A stretch of DNA of 64,000 nucleotides from an uncultured Eubacteriales bacterium (GTDB lineage Bacteria; Bacillota; Clostridia; Christensenellales; Aristaeellaceae), in NCBI GenBank assembly GCA_900542445.1, contig UQNN01000013.1, positions 3,511-67,510 on the forward strand. Direction: 5' to 3'. The notes below the pieces were generated by a model. It was not told the DNA's origin. It saw nothing but the letters and a program-made list of their open reading frames with translations, and did not search any database. Below are positions 1 through 7,898 of the stretch, one piece after another. Every line of letters begins with the position of its first letter. The stretch's first letter is position 1. The position numbers and the translations under genes are program-made.

Positions 1-814
1 CCATTGTGAAGGTATTTTCGCGCTCAATCAAATCTTCGATATAATCAAAATAGCCGGAGACGGTGCGCTCAAGCTGACGAATCTGCTTCGCATCCAGATA
101 GTTTTTTGCGACGGAAACATCCGATTTGAGAATCCGACCATCAGGGGCGTTTTTCCATGTAGTCAGCCCCATGTGGTCTTTGGTGCGGTCTGCACGGTCA
201 TAGATGATTTCGGCGGCGGTCTGCCCCGTGATGGCGTAATGGAATTTGTTTTGTATCATCGCGTAGAAATCATGTGCAGTGCTGGTGTTTTTATCATAGT
301 CAATGCTGCACTCTGCGAAGATATCCGTTACCTGCTGCCAGATGCGGCGTTCGCTGGCACGGATCGAGCGGACGCGCTCAAGCAGCTCGCGGAAATAGTC
401 GTGGCCAAACGCGGCTGTTCCCTGCTTGAGGCGTTCGTCATCCAGCGCGAAGCCTTTGGTCATATACTCCTTCAAGACGCTGGTTGCCCAGATGCGGAAC
501 TGTGTCGCGCGGCGGGAATTGACGCGGTAGCCGACAGAGATAATCGCATCCAGATTATAATAAATAACGGAACGGGTAACGTCGCGGTCGCCTTCCTTTT
601 GAACTATTTCCATTTTGGAAAGAGTTGCGTCTCGTGAAAGCTCGCCTTCATCGTAGATGTTTTGAAGGTGCTTGGCGATGGCCGGAGGCTGTACGCCAAA
701 CAGCTCGGCCATGCCCTTTTGAGAAAGCCAAATTGTTTCGTCTTTGATGATGGCGTTGACACTCACATTTTCTTCGGTGGATTGGTACATCAGAAAACGA
801 AAATCGTTGCTCAT
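1..814 (-). CDS. RhuM-family protein (partial, C-terminus outside window)
   Basis: The reading frame runs leftward from ATG at 814 off the window edge (271 codons seen). A Shine-Dalgarno AGGAAGGG precedes the start. The translation shows features I associate with the RhuM/Fic-associated family: an N-terminal wHTH-like part (LSQKGMAELFGVQ), then NLDAIISVGYRVNS and FRIWATSVLKEY, and later HDFYAMIQNKFHYA. RhuM proteins are frequent in prophages and islands; their biochemical role is not settled. It lies 33 nt after the exported-protein gene and probably belongs to the same repressor transcript, so it would be expressed in the lysogen. Confidence 0.85.
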   Translation of the reverse strand, partial: MSNDFRFLMYQSTEENVSVNAIIKDETIWLSQKGMAELFGVQPPAIAKHLQNIYDEGELSRDATLSKMEIVQKEGDRDVTRSVIYYNLDAIISVGYRVNSRRATQFRIWATSVLKEYMTKGFALDDERLKQGTAAFGHDYFRELLERVRSIRASERRIWQQVTDIFAECSIDYDKNTSTAHDFYAMIQNKFHYAITGQTAAEIIYDRADRTKDHMGLTTWKNAPDGRILKSDVSVAKNYLDAKQIRQLERTVSGYFDYIEDLIERENTFTM

Positions 815-846
815 GGAATAATCCCTTCCTGATCTATTGATAATTG

Positions 847-1521
847 TCAGAATCCTTGGATACCAATTTTGTCTGGCGAATATGTTCCGAGAGATGGCGA
901 AGAATAGGCGGATTCGTCACTTTCTGAAATTTGGATAGAGGCGCCGTCCCTTTCGTAATTATAGAAACTAAGTTGCAGTTTAATATTGTTCCAGCAAAAG
1001 GATAATCTATGGTCTTGACCGAGACTGTCGATGAGTTCCATATCGAATGAGCCTTCCGAGAAAGGAACGTCAAAGAAATAATTTTTTCCATTAAGTGGAA
1101 TAGACCAACTATTTGAGGTGGGAGAACCAAAGCTGTCCATAAGCATGGAAGCTAATTCGGCAGTAATACGATATCCATCTATTCGGTCAACCTTTTTTCC
1201 AGTATTCAAATAATCATGTGAGACATAGACAGTGCTTAGAATGTCTTGTCCGAGCTCATTAGTATGTTTTGAGAACAGAACAGAAAAGATATTTCCACGG
1301 ATTATAATATTGTTTGACAGATAATATGCAAGAGAGCTTCCATCATCGGAATAAACGGGTTCAAGTTCAAAACCTGTAATTTTTTCAAAATCTGAAACGG
1401 CTTCTGTAATTGGAGAACCAATGCGAATACCCCATAAATAATTTAGTTCGTCATTTGTTGAGGCAATAGAACAGAATGGAAATATGCAGAGAATAACGGC
1501 AACGAAAAGAACCCTTTTCAA
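847..1521 (-). CDS. Small exported protein in the immunity operon
   Basis: About 224 residues beginning with a clear signal peptide: basic MKRV, a hydrophobic run FVAVILCIFPFC and a SIAS cleavage region. I chose TTG at 1521 because a strong AGGAGGG lies 8 nt upstream; an upstream in-frame TTG at 1539 would overlap the repressor stop. The rest has no motif I recognise. It is AT-richer than the morphogenesis genes and sits directly behind the repressor, so it is a candidate lysogenic-conversion factor acting outside the cytoplasm. Function unknown. Confidence 0.75.
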   Translation of the reverse strand: MKRVLFVAVILCIFPFCSIASTNDELNYLWGIRIGSPITEAVSDFEKITGFELEPVYSDDGSSLAYYLSNNIIIRGNIFSVLFSKHTNELGQDILSTVYVSHDYLNTGKKVDRIDGYRITAELASMLMDSFGSPTSNSWSIPLNGKNYFFDVPFSEGSFDMELIDSLGQDHRLSFCWNNIKLQLSFYNYERDGASIQISESDESAYSSPSLGTYSPDKIGIQGF

Positions 1522-1535
1522 ATACAATACCCTCC

Positions 1536-2156
1536 TCAATAGAATTTCCTTCGTACTTCGACCAGCTTCCCATAAATGCGAACGGGAAGATCAGATATTT
1601 CCTGCTTTGAGTAGAAATGAGGCTCGTATACTTCGGTATTCAGACCGATCAGCATGATTCCGTCCGGCAGAAGCCGGACTTTTTTTATTGTCGCGTCATC
1701 TCCGTTGACGATGACCGCAGCAATCTGCCCATTTTCGATGCTTTCCTGCCGACGGATGATTGCGACATCTCCATCTTTGATATCGGGAAGCATGGAGTCG
1801 CCTTTGACACGCAGAGCAACGAATTCGCCCTTCTTTGCCATGTCGGCGGGAATTTCCTCCCAGTCCTCAATATCCTCGATGGCCGCCAGCGGTATTCCGG
1901 CGCGGATTGTACCGATGACGGGGATTCGAACGGCGGCAGGGGCTTGGATGGCAGAACTGTCGATGATATCAGCTTCTCCAAGAAGATAGTCGGTTGTGAC
2001 CCCAAAATAATCGGCTAAGGTTTTTGCGTACTGATAATCCATATTAGTACGTCCAAGCTCCCATTGAGATACAGCACCTTGCGTAATATGAAGGAGATTT
2101 GCGATGTCTCCTTGTTTAACGCCTTTTTGACGGCGAAGCATTTTTAGACGATTCAT
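1536..2156 (-). CDS. Phage repressor, XRE HTH plus S24 (LexA-like) peptidase
   Basis: 206 residues. Residues 1-60 are an XRE-type HTH (QGDIANLLHITQGAVSQWE). Residues 75-206 form an S24 self-cleaving domain: Ala86-Gly87 cleavage site (TIRAGIP), nucleophile Ser121 in GDSM and general base Lys158 in ATIKK. This predicts SOS/RecA-stimulated autocleavage and induction. ATG 2156 is chosen because GGGAGGACG precedes it; 21 further upstream codons read through the operator region and are unlikely. It should bind the AATATTAG sites in the divergent intergenic region. Confidence 0.95.
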   Translation of the reverse strand: MNRLKMLRRQKGVKQGDIANLLHITQGAVSQWELGRTNMDYQYAKTLADYFGVTTDYLLGEADIIDSSAIQAPAAVRIPVIGTIRAGIPLAAIEDIEDWEEIPADMAKKGEFVALRVKGDSMLPDIKDGDVAIIRRQESIENGQIAAVIVNGDDATIKKVRLLPDGIMLIGLNTEVYEPHFYSKQEISDLPVRIYGKLVEVRRKFY

Positions 2157-2181
2157 AGCGTCCTCCCTTCTTTGCACTAAT

Positions 2182-2210
2182 ATTTTATTACCAAAATAGG
2201 AAAAACACAA
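2182..2210 (-). promoter_or_regulatory. Repressor promoter (leftward)
   Basis: On the minus strand TTGTGT (2205-2210) and TAAAAT (2182-2187) are separated by 17 bp. The -10 overlaps the CTAATATT operator at 2177-2184, which fits autoregulation of the repressor operon. Confidence 0.6.
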
Positions 2211-2248
2211 ATAAAACAAGTTTTATAATAGAAATATTAAAAAATAAG

Positions 2249-2277
2249 TTGACAGAAATATTAGCTGGTATTATAAT
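2249..2277 (+). promoter_or_regulatory. Early rightward promoter, sigma-A consensus
   Basis: TTGACA (2249-2254), a 17-bp spacer and TATAAT (2272-2277): a perfect sigma-A promoter. An AATATTAG operator occupies the spacer and another follows near +8, so the repressor would shut it off in the lysogen. Confidence 0.9.
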
Positions 2278-2309
2278 AATAGCAAATATTAGAGAAGGGA
2301 GGGGAAGAT

Positions 2310-2519
2310 ATGGTAAATAAGTTAAAAATTCTCCGCGTTACGAAGGGAATGAGCCAACAGGAACTTGCGAAAGCGCTTGGTGTAACGCAAGGAGCAGTCA
2401 GCCAGTGGGAAACTGGAACTAAGCAGCCCAATGAAAAGATGCTGTGCAGGCTGGCAGAAGTGCTGGAATGCGACTTCAAGGAACTTGATGCATGCTATTC
2501 GCCTGAAAAGACTGGCTAA
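2310..2519 (+). CDS. Cro-like XRE HTH protein
   Basis: 69 residues, almost entirely an XRE HTH (MSQQELAKALGVTQGAVSQWE). Preceded by GGGAGGGG 5 nt before the ATG. It is divergent from the S24 repressor and is the first gene of the early rightward transcript, the classic position for Cro. Its HTH resembles that of the repressor (TQGAVSQWE in both), so the two probably read the same AATATTAG operators. It would repress the repressor operon after induction. Confidence 0.88.
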   Translation: MVNKLKILRVTKGMSQQELAKALGVTQGAVSQWETGTKQPNEKMLCRLAEVLECDFKELDACYSPEKTG

Positions 2520-2527
2520 TATATTAG
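2516..2527. promoter_or_regulatory. Palindromic operator-like site at the end of cro
   Basis: A perfect 12-bp palindrome, CTAATATATTAG, overlaps the cro stop codon and contains two outward-facing copies of the operator core half. It may be an extra operator that lets Cro or the repressor act as a roadblock on downstream early genes. Confidence 0.45.
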
Positions 2528-2625
2528 TAATTCTATTTTACTAAATTTTGAGCGTGTAATAGTGTCAAGAAACACCTGTTTTGAAGGCAGAGAGAACAGA
2601 TTTCGTTCGGAAAGGAGGAAAGAAC

Positions 2626-3066
2626 GTGAACGAGCCAGCCCATCAGATTCTCAAGGATGCCCGGAAAGAGGCGGGGCTGACCCAAATTCAGGTCGCGGCG
2701 CTGCTCAGCGTGTCCATTGAGCAGGTCAAGCGTATGGAGCGTGGCGATTGGATTCCAGAGATGGCCGACGTGGACATGATGGAGGAGCAGCTTCATGATG
2801 TCGGTTTGTTCCGACGCTGGGCTCGTGCCCAGTACCCTGAAATTGTGAAATACTTCGGCGCGGCCGATAACCGAGAGCTGGGGCTGCTCGGAGCAGTCGT
2901 CAATACCAAGCATCAGATCGACGATGTGCTCAAACTCCAAGACAGAGTGGAGCGGGATGCCATCGACGGGCAGATTGATCCGACGCTGCGGGACAGCTAC
3001 CGACGGGAGCTTGAGGAAGCCAGAGAGGCCATCGAAACGGCACTTGGCATCTTGAAACAAATCTAG
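2626..3066 (+). CDS. HTH protein with long acidic C-terminal region
   Basis: 146 residues. GTG at 2626 is preceded by AAAGGAGG at ideal spacing, preferable to an upstream ATG at 2581 that lacks one. The N-terminus is an XRE-like HTH (EAGLTQIQVAALLSVSIEQVKRME); the C-terminal half is charged, helical and probably coiled coil (RDSYRRELEEAREAIETA). It is an early-gene DNA-binding protein of unknown target. Confidence 0.75.
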   Translation: MNEPAHQILKDARKEAGLTQIQVAALLSVSIEQVKRMERGDWIPEMADVDMMEEQLHDVGLFRRWARAQYPEIVKYFGAADNRELGLLGAVVNTKHQIDDVLKLQDRVERDAIDGQIDPTLRDSYRRELEEAREAIETALGILKQI

Positions 3067-3078
3067 GAGGAAAGCGGC

Positions 3079-3372
3079 ATGGAAGCAAAGCTGCTCCACA
3101 CGGAGGAAGTGGCCAAGGTCTTGGGTGTAAGCCGCAGGACGGCCAACGACCTTATGCGGACAATGCCGTGCGTCAATATCGGAACGAGCACCACAAGGCC
3201 GCATCTGGCCGTGCTTGAGCCTGACCTTGACGCATGGATTCAGAGCCGCAGGACGGTGCGCCAGCCTGCCCCGGAAAAGCGGGAGGTTGGCAGAAGGCGA
3301 AAAGCCACGACAAAGCTGCTCGTTATGGACGGGCTGCTGGATGAGAACGGGCGGATAGCCCGGAGAAGATAG
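3079..3372 (+). CDS. Excisionase/MerR-like HTH protein
   Basis: 97 residues with an N-terminal winged-helix type HTH (LLHTEEVAKVLGVSRRTAND) and a basic C-terminus ending in ARRR. AGGAGG lies at good spacing. This fold is used by excisionases and small phage regulators. The position just after the cro region fits either a recombination directionality factor or a DNA-binding regulator. No integrase is visible here to decide between them. Confidence 0.65.
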   Translation: MEAKLLHTEEVAKVLGVSRRTANDLMRTMPCVNIGTSTTRPHLAVLEPDLDAWIQSRRTVRQPAPEKREVGRRRKATTKLLVMDGLLDENGRIARRR

Positions 3373-3383
3373 GAGCGAAAGTC

Positions 3384-3821
3384 ATGATTTATTGCAAAGA
3401 CAACAAAGAACTGCGTCTTTCTGGAACGACCGATTTACTGCTGGCACAGGCAACCGCCGTTGCCGTAAATGTTCTCAAGGAGGCCTGCGCAGGAAATAAG
3501 GACGAAATGCGTAAGGTGATTGTCGAGAAGTTTGTCGAGCTGGTGGTCAAGGGCGTTTGCGGCGAAGAAGCCAAGGTCAGCAACGGAGACTGCCTGATTA
3601 AAGTCGAGAACGGCATTACGACGATGGCCGGAAATGCGAAGGATATCCTCGAAGCGCTGGAAGTCTGTGTCAGCGTTGTCGCGAAAACCTTGGCGGGTGA
3701 AGATGAGGGCAAGGCAGTGTCGCTGGTCTGTGAGTTCATGTCTCATACGACAGAACGGATGATTCGCGATGATGTAAAGACGGTCGAGAAAAGCGGTGGG
3801 AAGAAATGCTCGAAAAACTGA
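3384..3821 (+). CDS. Hypothetical early phage protein
   Basis: 145 residues, 12 nt after the previous gene with a GGAGCGAAAG ribosome site. Predicted mostly helical with no HTH, metal or catalytic motif that I recognise. It overlaps the next small gene by 16 nt, which suggests translational coupling. Function unknown. Confidence 0.65.
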   Translation: MIYCKDNKELRLSGTTDLLLAQATAVAVNVLKEACAGNKDEMRKVIVEKFVELVVKGVCGEEAKVSNGDCLIKVENGITTMAGNAKDILEALEVCVSVVAKTLAGEDEGKAVSLVCEFMSHTTERMIRDDVKTVEKSGGKKCSKN

Positions 3822-3946
3822 TTGACCTGTTCTGGGCTGGCGTGAGCATCCTGCTTGCGCTCGGCATTGCCGGCGGCGTGTTATTCTTCGTTTGGGCGGC
3901 GTGCAAGCTCAAGAAAGAAGAACAGCAAAATGCGGCGAGACAATAA
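3806..3946 (+). CDS. Small single-pass membrane protein
   Basis: 46 residues. One strong transmembrane segment (about residues 9-32, WAGVSILLALGIAGGVLFFVW) is followed by a lysine-rich cytoplasmic-type tail. It starts inside the end of the preceding gene. Small membrane proteins of this kind occur in early phage operons; function unknown. Confidence 0.6.
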   Translation: MLEKLIDLFWAGVSILLALGIAGGVLFFVWAACKLKKEEQQNAARQ

Positions 3947-3954
3947 AAAAGAGA

Positions 3955-3975
3955 TCAGCATGGAGAAGATGCTGA
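3955..3975 (+). other. Intergenic hairpin
   Basis: TCAGCAT (3955-3961) pairs with ATGCTGA (3969-3975) across a 7-nt loop, with no T-tract after it. The 14-mer CCGCATTCAGACCA just downstream (3984-3997) recurs at 7012-7025. It may be an mRNA processing or stability element. Confidence 0.4.
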
Positions 3976-4058
3976 CCTCCGCACCGCATTCAGACCAACA
4001 GAAGTAGTGCTATTGCTATTATAGCAGATTCGGCACGGAAACGTCAAGGAGGTACGCA

Positions 4059-4286
4059 ATGAGTGAAGCGGAATACGCCACCCTCGATCATCTGGAAAGC
4101 GTTTGCAGCGGTTTGCGAGCCATGATTCGCACCACCGAAGAAGGCGCGTTGCAGGATGCACAGCTCAGTGATTTGGTCAGCTGCTTATATACGGCACTGG
4201 ACAGCGCCGTGGTTGCCCGCGACGAATACCAGAGCCGCGCGGAGGCCGAAATCCCGGAAGAACTGGATTATTGCGAGGCCGTGTGA
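4059..4286 (+). CDS. Hypothetical phage protein
   Basis: 75 acidic residues, preceded by AAGGAGGTACGCA. Helical prediction, no recognised motif. Its stop overlaps the start of the nuclease gene (TGATG), so the two are likely co-translated and may act together in recombination. Function unknown. Confidence 0.65.
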   Translation: MSEAEYATLDHLESVCSGLRAMIRTTEEGALQDAQLSDLVSCLYTALDSAVVARDEYQSRAEAEIPEELDYCEAV

Positions 4287-4894
4287 TGGAGATACAGTCA
4301 AGGCCGGAGCTGGCCTTTGATGAGCAGCAGCATTTGTACACGCTGGGCGGGTTTGTCCTGCCGAGTGTGACGCAGATTATGTCTCCGATGAGCAGCATGC
4401 TCTATGCGGCCGTTCCGCAGGCGGCGTTGGATGCGGCGGCGGACAGAGGAACGCGGGCGCATGAACAGGTCAGCAACTATGTCAGGTATGGTGTGCTTGA
4501 AACGGATGAAGACACTGCGCCATACGTCCGAGCGTTTCTCTGCTTTTGCAAAGATTATTCGCCAACTTGGCAGGGCAGCGAGATTCGCACCTATCATCGA
4601 CAGATGATGTATGCGGGGACGCTGGACTTGCTGGGGCACATCGAACCCGACGATGGGCAAGGCGTTGATGTGGTTGATCTGAAATGCACCGCGGCTTATC
4701 ACAGCGTTATGCTGGCCACGCAGATTGGCGCGTATGCCCATGCGATGCAAAGCCACGGCGTGAAGATTCGGCGGCTGTACGGTTTACAGCTTATGCGGGA
4801 TGGACGCTATCACTTCGGGCAGGTCGATGACGGATATAAAAACTTTTTGCATTGCATGGCGATTTACAACGCGATGCAGGCGGAAATCAGATAG
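4286..4894 (+). CDS. PD-(D/E)XK nuclease, RecB/Cas4-like phage exonuclease
   Basis: 202 residues. The core is visible: an RGTRAHE helix motif, GTLDLLG with the metal-binding Asp, DVVDLKC (D-x-K), then QIGAYAHAM, the usual Q-xxx-Y helix. This is the RecB-type nuclease fold, found in phage recombination modules beside single-strand annealing proteins. ATG 4286 overlaps the previous stop and is preferred to an upstream in-frame ATG at 4271. It is followed by a coiled-coil partner and a recombination-type protein. Confidence 0.8.
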   Translation: MEIQSRPELAFDEQQHLYTLGGFVLPSVTQIMSPMSSMLYAAVPQAALDAAADRGTRAHEQVSNYVRYGVLETDEDTAPYVRAFLCFCKDYSPTWQGSEIRTYHRQMMYAGTLDLLGHIEPDDGQGVDVVDLKCTAAYHSVMLATQIGAYAHAMQSHGVKIRRLYGLQLMRDGRYHFGQVDDGYKNFLHCMAIYNAMQAEIR

Positions 4895-4905
4895 GAGTGA
4901 CATAC

Positions 4906-5619
4906 ATGGAAGCCAGAGCAACAGACAACGTTTTGCAGATTCGGGCGCCCGGTTCGCTCGGCATCGAAGAACAGTTGACCGCTTCGGGTCAGGCGATTAT
5001 TGCGCGAGCCGAGAACATGCGAATCGGAAATGCGCGCGAGTATGAGGACGCGGCGGCGTTCCTTGTGGAAATCAAGAAGCGCGCCAAGCAGATGAAGGAA
5101 TACTGGAAACCCAGCAAGGATGCGGCGAAGGCCGCGCACGCCCGCATCTGTGAGCAGGAGAAGGCCATGCTTGCGCCGATGGAACAGGCAGAGAAAACCA
5201 TCAAGGCGGGTATGGCACGGTATCAGACGGCGGAAGCGGAGGCCAGACGCGAGGCAGAGAGGGAAGCCGCCAAGCGCCAGCAGATTGAGCGCGACCGACT
5301 GATGAATGAGGCGGCGGAGGCCGAGCAGGCCGGGGACGTGCACGGTGCGGCGATTTCGATGGCGATGGCCGAGATGGTGGAGGACATGAAAGCGCCCGTG
5401 CTGGTTGTCGAACCCGCGAAGGCAGCCGGCACAACCATCAATAAACGTTGGAAGGCGCGCGTGGTGGATGAAACTGCCGTTCCGGCTTATGTGAACGGTA
5501 TGGAACTGCGGAAAATCAATCAGTCGGCGCTGGACGCGCTTGCCCGAATGAGCAAGGGCGAGGCCAGTATCCCCGGCGTTGAGTTCTATCAGGATACGAC
5601 CATCAGCGTAAGGACATAA
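4906..5619 (+). CDS. Coiled-coil protein of the recombination module
   Basis: 237 residues; ATG 4906 follows AGGAGTGACATAC. Residues 50-155 are a long charged coiled coil rich in Ala/Glu/Arg/Lys. The C-terminus (INQSALDALARMSKGEASIPG, then FYQDTTISVR) matches a pattern I recall in phage proteins next to recombinases. It is probably a structural or accessory factor for the nuclease and annealing protein on either side. Confidence 0.65.
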   Translation: MEARATDNVLQIRAPGSLGIEEQLTASGQAIIARAENMRIGNAREYEDAAAFLVEIKKRAKQMKEYWKPSKDAAKAAHARICEQEKAMLAPMEQAEKTIKAGMARYQTAEAEARREAEREAAKRQQIERDRLMNEAAEAEQAGDVHGAAISMAMAEMVEDMKAPVLVVEPAKAAGTTINKRWKARVVDETAVPAYVNGMELRKINQSALDALARMSKGEASIPGVEFYQDTTISVRT

Positions 5620-5636
5620 GGGAGGAGCGAAAAACG

Positions 5637-6698
5637 ATGGAAGAACTCGAAAACTTGCAGGTCATCAATCCGTATGCGGTTGCCCCGGCGAACGGTATGA
5701 GCATGGATGCGAAACGCCATGATTCCGGCAATGCGGTTGCCGCCAATGCGGAAGCTCGCGCGGTATCCGAGGTCAAAGCGCAGGTGATGATGGCGCGCCA
5801 GTTTCCGCGCGACCCGCTTTTGAGTATGGATTGCATCCTGCGAGAATGCGAGCGCCCGACGCTGGCGGATGCGGCTATCTACCTGTACCCGCGTGGCAAC
5901 GAAATGATTTCAGGGCCATCTATCCGGCTGGCAGAGGTGCTTGCTCGAAACTGGGGCAATGTGACTTTCGGCATGGAAGTGCTTGAACGCGGCGTAGCAA
6001 AGAATGGCGTTGGGTTCAGTGCAATCCGCGCGTTCGCATGGGATTTGCAGACGAACACCTACGTTTCGCGCCATTTTGAGGTGAAGCATTGGAGGTCTAC
6101 GCGTTCGGGCGGCTATAAGCTCACCGATGACCGCGATATCTACGAACTGGAAGCCAACATGGGCAGCCGCAGACTGCGCGCCTGCATCCTTCAGATTATT
6201 CCCGGCGATGTAACCTCGGCAGCGGTTGCGGCCTGCCGCAAAACATCGTCTAACGGGTTGGTTGAGATTATGAAGGACGAAAAGAAGCGCGCCGACCTTG
6301 TGGCGAAGATGTTGCGCATTTATGAAAAACTGGGCGTGACGAGGATGGATTTGGAGAACTACTTGAACGCCAAGATTGACGATTGGAACGCCGACCACAT
6401 GGTCAAGCTCAAAGAGCTGAAATGCAGCTTTGATGACGGCGCACTGACGCTGGGCGAAGTATTCCCGCATCTTGGCGGAAACGGGAAGAACGAAACCATC
6501 ACCAAAGAGCAGATCGAGAAGATCATGCAGATGGAGAAAGAAACGGGGCGGCAGGGCGAAATCAGCGATGCGCTCAAGCGCATGGGTATTGCCAAGGTCG
6601 CCGATATTCCGGCGGCACGTTTTGACGAGGTGGTGCAGATGGTTCAAACGTTCATGCCGCCTCAAAAGCCCAAACAGGTTGAACAGGCCAAGAAATAA
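5637..6698 (+). CDS. Phage recombination-associated protein, putative annealing protein
   Basis: 353 residues with a start well placed after GGAGGAGCG. The region IYLYPRGNEMISGPSIRLAE, NWGNVTFG and then SRRLRACILQIIPGDV is a conserved block I recall from phage proteins encoded between a PD-(D/E)XK nuclease and replication genes. That context suggests a single-strand annealing or ssDNA-binding role, but no RecT, Erf or Sak motif is certain. The C-terminal tail is Lys/Gln-rich. Confidence 0.55.
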   Translation: MEELENLQVINPYAVAPANGMSMDAKRHDSGNAVAANAEARAVSEVKAQVMMARQFPRDPLLSMDCILRECERPTLADAAIYLYPRGNEMISGPSIRLAEVLARNWGNVTFGMEVLERGVAKNGVGFSAIRAFAWDLQTNTYVSRHFEVKHWRSTRSGGYKLTDDRDIYELEANMGSRRLRACILQIIPGDVTSAAVAACRKTSSNGLVEIMKDEKKRADLVAKMLRIYEKLGVTRMDLENYLNAKIDDWNADHMVKLKELKCSFDDGALTLGEVFPHLGGNGKNETITKEQIEKIMQMEKETGRQGEISDALKRMGIAKVADIPAARFDEVVQMVQTFMPPQKPKQVEQAKK

Positions 6699-6700
6699 AT

Positions 6701-6723
6701 ATGCGGGGGATATTTCCCCGCAT
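6701..6723 (+). other. Intergenic hairpin after the recombination gene
   Basis: ATGCGGGG (6701-6708) pairs with CCCCGCAT (6716-6723) over a GATATTT loop, starting 2 nt past the stop codon. There is no T-tract. Its sequence closely resembles the hairpin downstream of the DGR variable repeat (46114-46133). Confidence 0.5.
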
Positions 6724-6726
6724 CGT

Positions 6727-6806
6727 GGCGGCGTAGCACAAGCAGTGCGGCGCACGGCGGATAGCAGCGCCGGACGCAGATATCGGTTTAAGTCCGATGG
6801 CCGCCA
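6727..6806 (+). other. tRNA-like fold A in the 357-nt gene-free stretch
   Basis: The stretch 6699-7055 has no credible gene. Here GGCGGC (6727-6732) can pair with GCCGCC (6800-6805), with T34-A35 style linkers, a 4-bp D-like stem (GCAC/GTGC), a 5-bp anticodon-like stem closing a 13-nt loop, and a T-arm-like ATCGG-TTTAAGT-CCGAT. Pair 7-66 is G-G and no CCA follows. It could be a decayed phage tRNA, a regulatory fold or chance. Confidence 0.3.
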
Positions 6807-6927
6807 AAGCAGAAGAAGTCGAGATGAAACGGTAGAAAAAGCGGCGGAAGAAGGGAGGCAGAGTGCGCCGCCGGACACACAATCGAATAGCAAATTCATA
6901 CTGACAGCCGGGAAAGACCGGCACTAT

Positions 6928-7000
6928 GCGGCGCAAACGGTTTTGACAGTGTTTTTCCCCTTTGGCACTGTTGCCGGCTCAACTCCGGCGCGCCGCACCA
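6928..7000 (+). other. tRNA-like fold B ending in CCA
   Basis: The 3' half matches a tRNA: T-stem GCCGG/CCGGC with loop CTCAACT (one change from the TTCRANT consensus), an acceptor strand GCGCCGC pairing fully with GCGGCGC at 6928-6934, discriminator A and encoded CCA at 6998-7000. The D-arm is almost absent and the anticodon-like stem (CAGTG/CACTG) encloses a 14-nt loop, so it cannot be a standard elongator tRNA. Confidence 0.35.
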
Positions 7001-7055
7001 GCGGCATACTGCCGCATTCAGACCAGAAAAAGCAGAAAGGAGGTGTAACAGGCAA

Positions 7056-7898
7056 ATGCGTTCAGAAAAAGCCAGAGGGTTTGTCCTTGACTTTGCCGAC
7101 GTGGAGGCGTTGAGCAATGAGCTTGAACCTGCCGATGCGATGGCAGTCATTGTGGCGCTGTCCAGATACGCGAGAGAGGGCAGGCGGCCGGAGAAGGGCG
7201 AGCTTTGCCCCGCGGCAAGTATGGCGTTCACGCTGATGGTACGCAATGTAGATCGGGGGCTTGAGAACCTCAAAAAGCGCACGGAAAGCACGCGCAATGC
7301 TGCAAATGCACGTTGGCATCCGCAAAGTGCAGCTGAAAAGCAATCGCATGCAGATGGATGCGAACGCATGCAAACGCAAGGAACGGAAGCGCCAAACATG
7401 CAAACGGATTCGGACGGTTGCGGATGCACCCATATAGAATCAGATAAAGAATTAGAAAAAGAGAGAGAGGAGGATATAAGCAGCAAGGGCGAAACGAGCA
7501 GCCTGCCCCCGCCCTCTGGTGAAACGGAAAAAGGTTTGCTAGAGCAGATTGCCATCAATCGGGAAATCGAAGAAGCAGGACGAAAGGCCGGAATTTTCCG
7601 TGAGGATTGGGACACTGCATCGCCGGATGCCCGAGACGAGCATGAGGATTTCATGCTCATGCTGGAGTTCCCAAAGGCGTGGGTGTTGGAAGCCATCGAA
7701 AAGGCGCGTCGTGCACATAAACAAACCTCACGCTATGTGCTGGGGATTCTTCGAGCGTACCGCAAGCAGGGCGGGTCGGATGATGATATTGCACCAGCCG
7801 ACCACAGGGCTAGGGGAAAGCCGTCCAATCAGGCTGCGCCGCCCGTCTGTGAAACGAAGGACGGTAAAGATTACTACGAGGGGTACGAGTGCCTGTGA
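7056..7898 (+). CDS. DnaD-like phage replication initiator
   Basis: 280 residues with AAAGGAGGTG upstream. Residues 1-90 resemble the N-terminal domain seen in phage replisome organisers (FADVEALSNEL, then AVIVALSRYAREG). A low-complexity acidic linker (residues 115-160) leads to a DnaD-like C-terminal helical region. It overlaps the DnaB helicase gene by 10 nt, so it probably binds the phage origin and loads that helicase. The linker is unusually rich in Cys, His and Met for a spacer. Confidence 0.7.
   Translation: MRSEKARGFVLDFADVEALSNELEPADAMAVIVALSRYAREGRRPEKGELCPAASMAFTLMVRNVDRGLENLKKRTESTRNAANARWHPQSAAEKQSHADGCERMQTQGTEAPNMQTDSDGCGCTHIESDKELEKEREEDISSKGETSSLPPPSGETEKGLLEQIAINREIEEAGRKAGIFREDWDTASPDARDEHEDFMLMLEFPKAWVLEAIEKARRAHKQTSRYVLGILRAYRKQGGSDDDIAPADHRARGKPSNQAAPPVCETKDGKDYYEGYECL

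Larger units (their letters stand above)
2177..2292. promoter_or_regulatory. Operator array of the lysis-lysogeny switch
   Basis: Four near-identical sites share the core AATATTA(G) or its complement: 2177-2184 (CTAATATT), 2233-2239, 2257-2264 and 2285-2292. One covers the leftward -10, one lies between the rightward -35 and -10, and one sits at the rightward start point. This is the arrangement expected for repressor and Cro operators. Confidence 0.7.

Noticed and set aside
173..637. Open frame on the plus strand over the RhuM gene
   Set aside because: Lies antisense to the clear RhuM frame, has no ribosome site and shows no protein-like composition.
1617..2018. Plus-strand open frames over the repressor
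   Set aside because: Mirror of the S24 repressor gene; low-complexity composition and no start signal.
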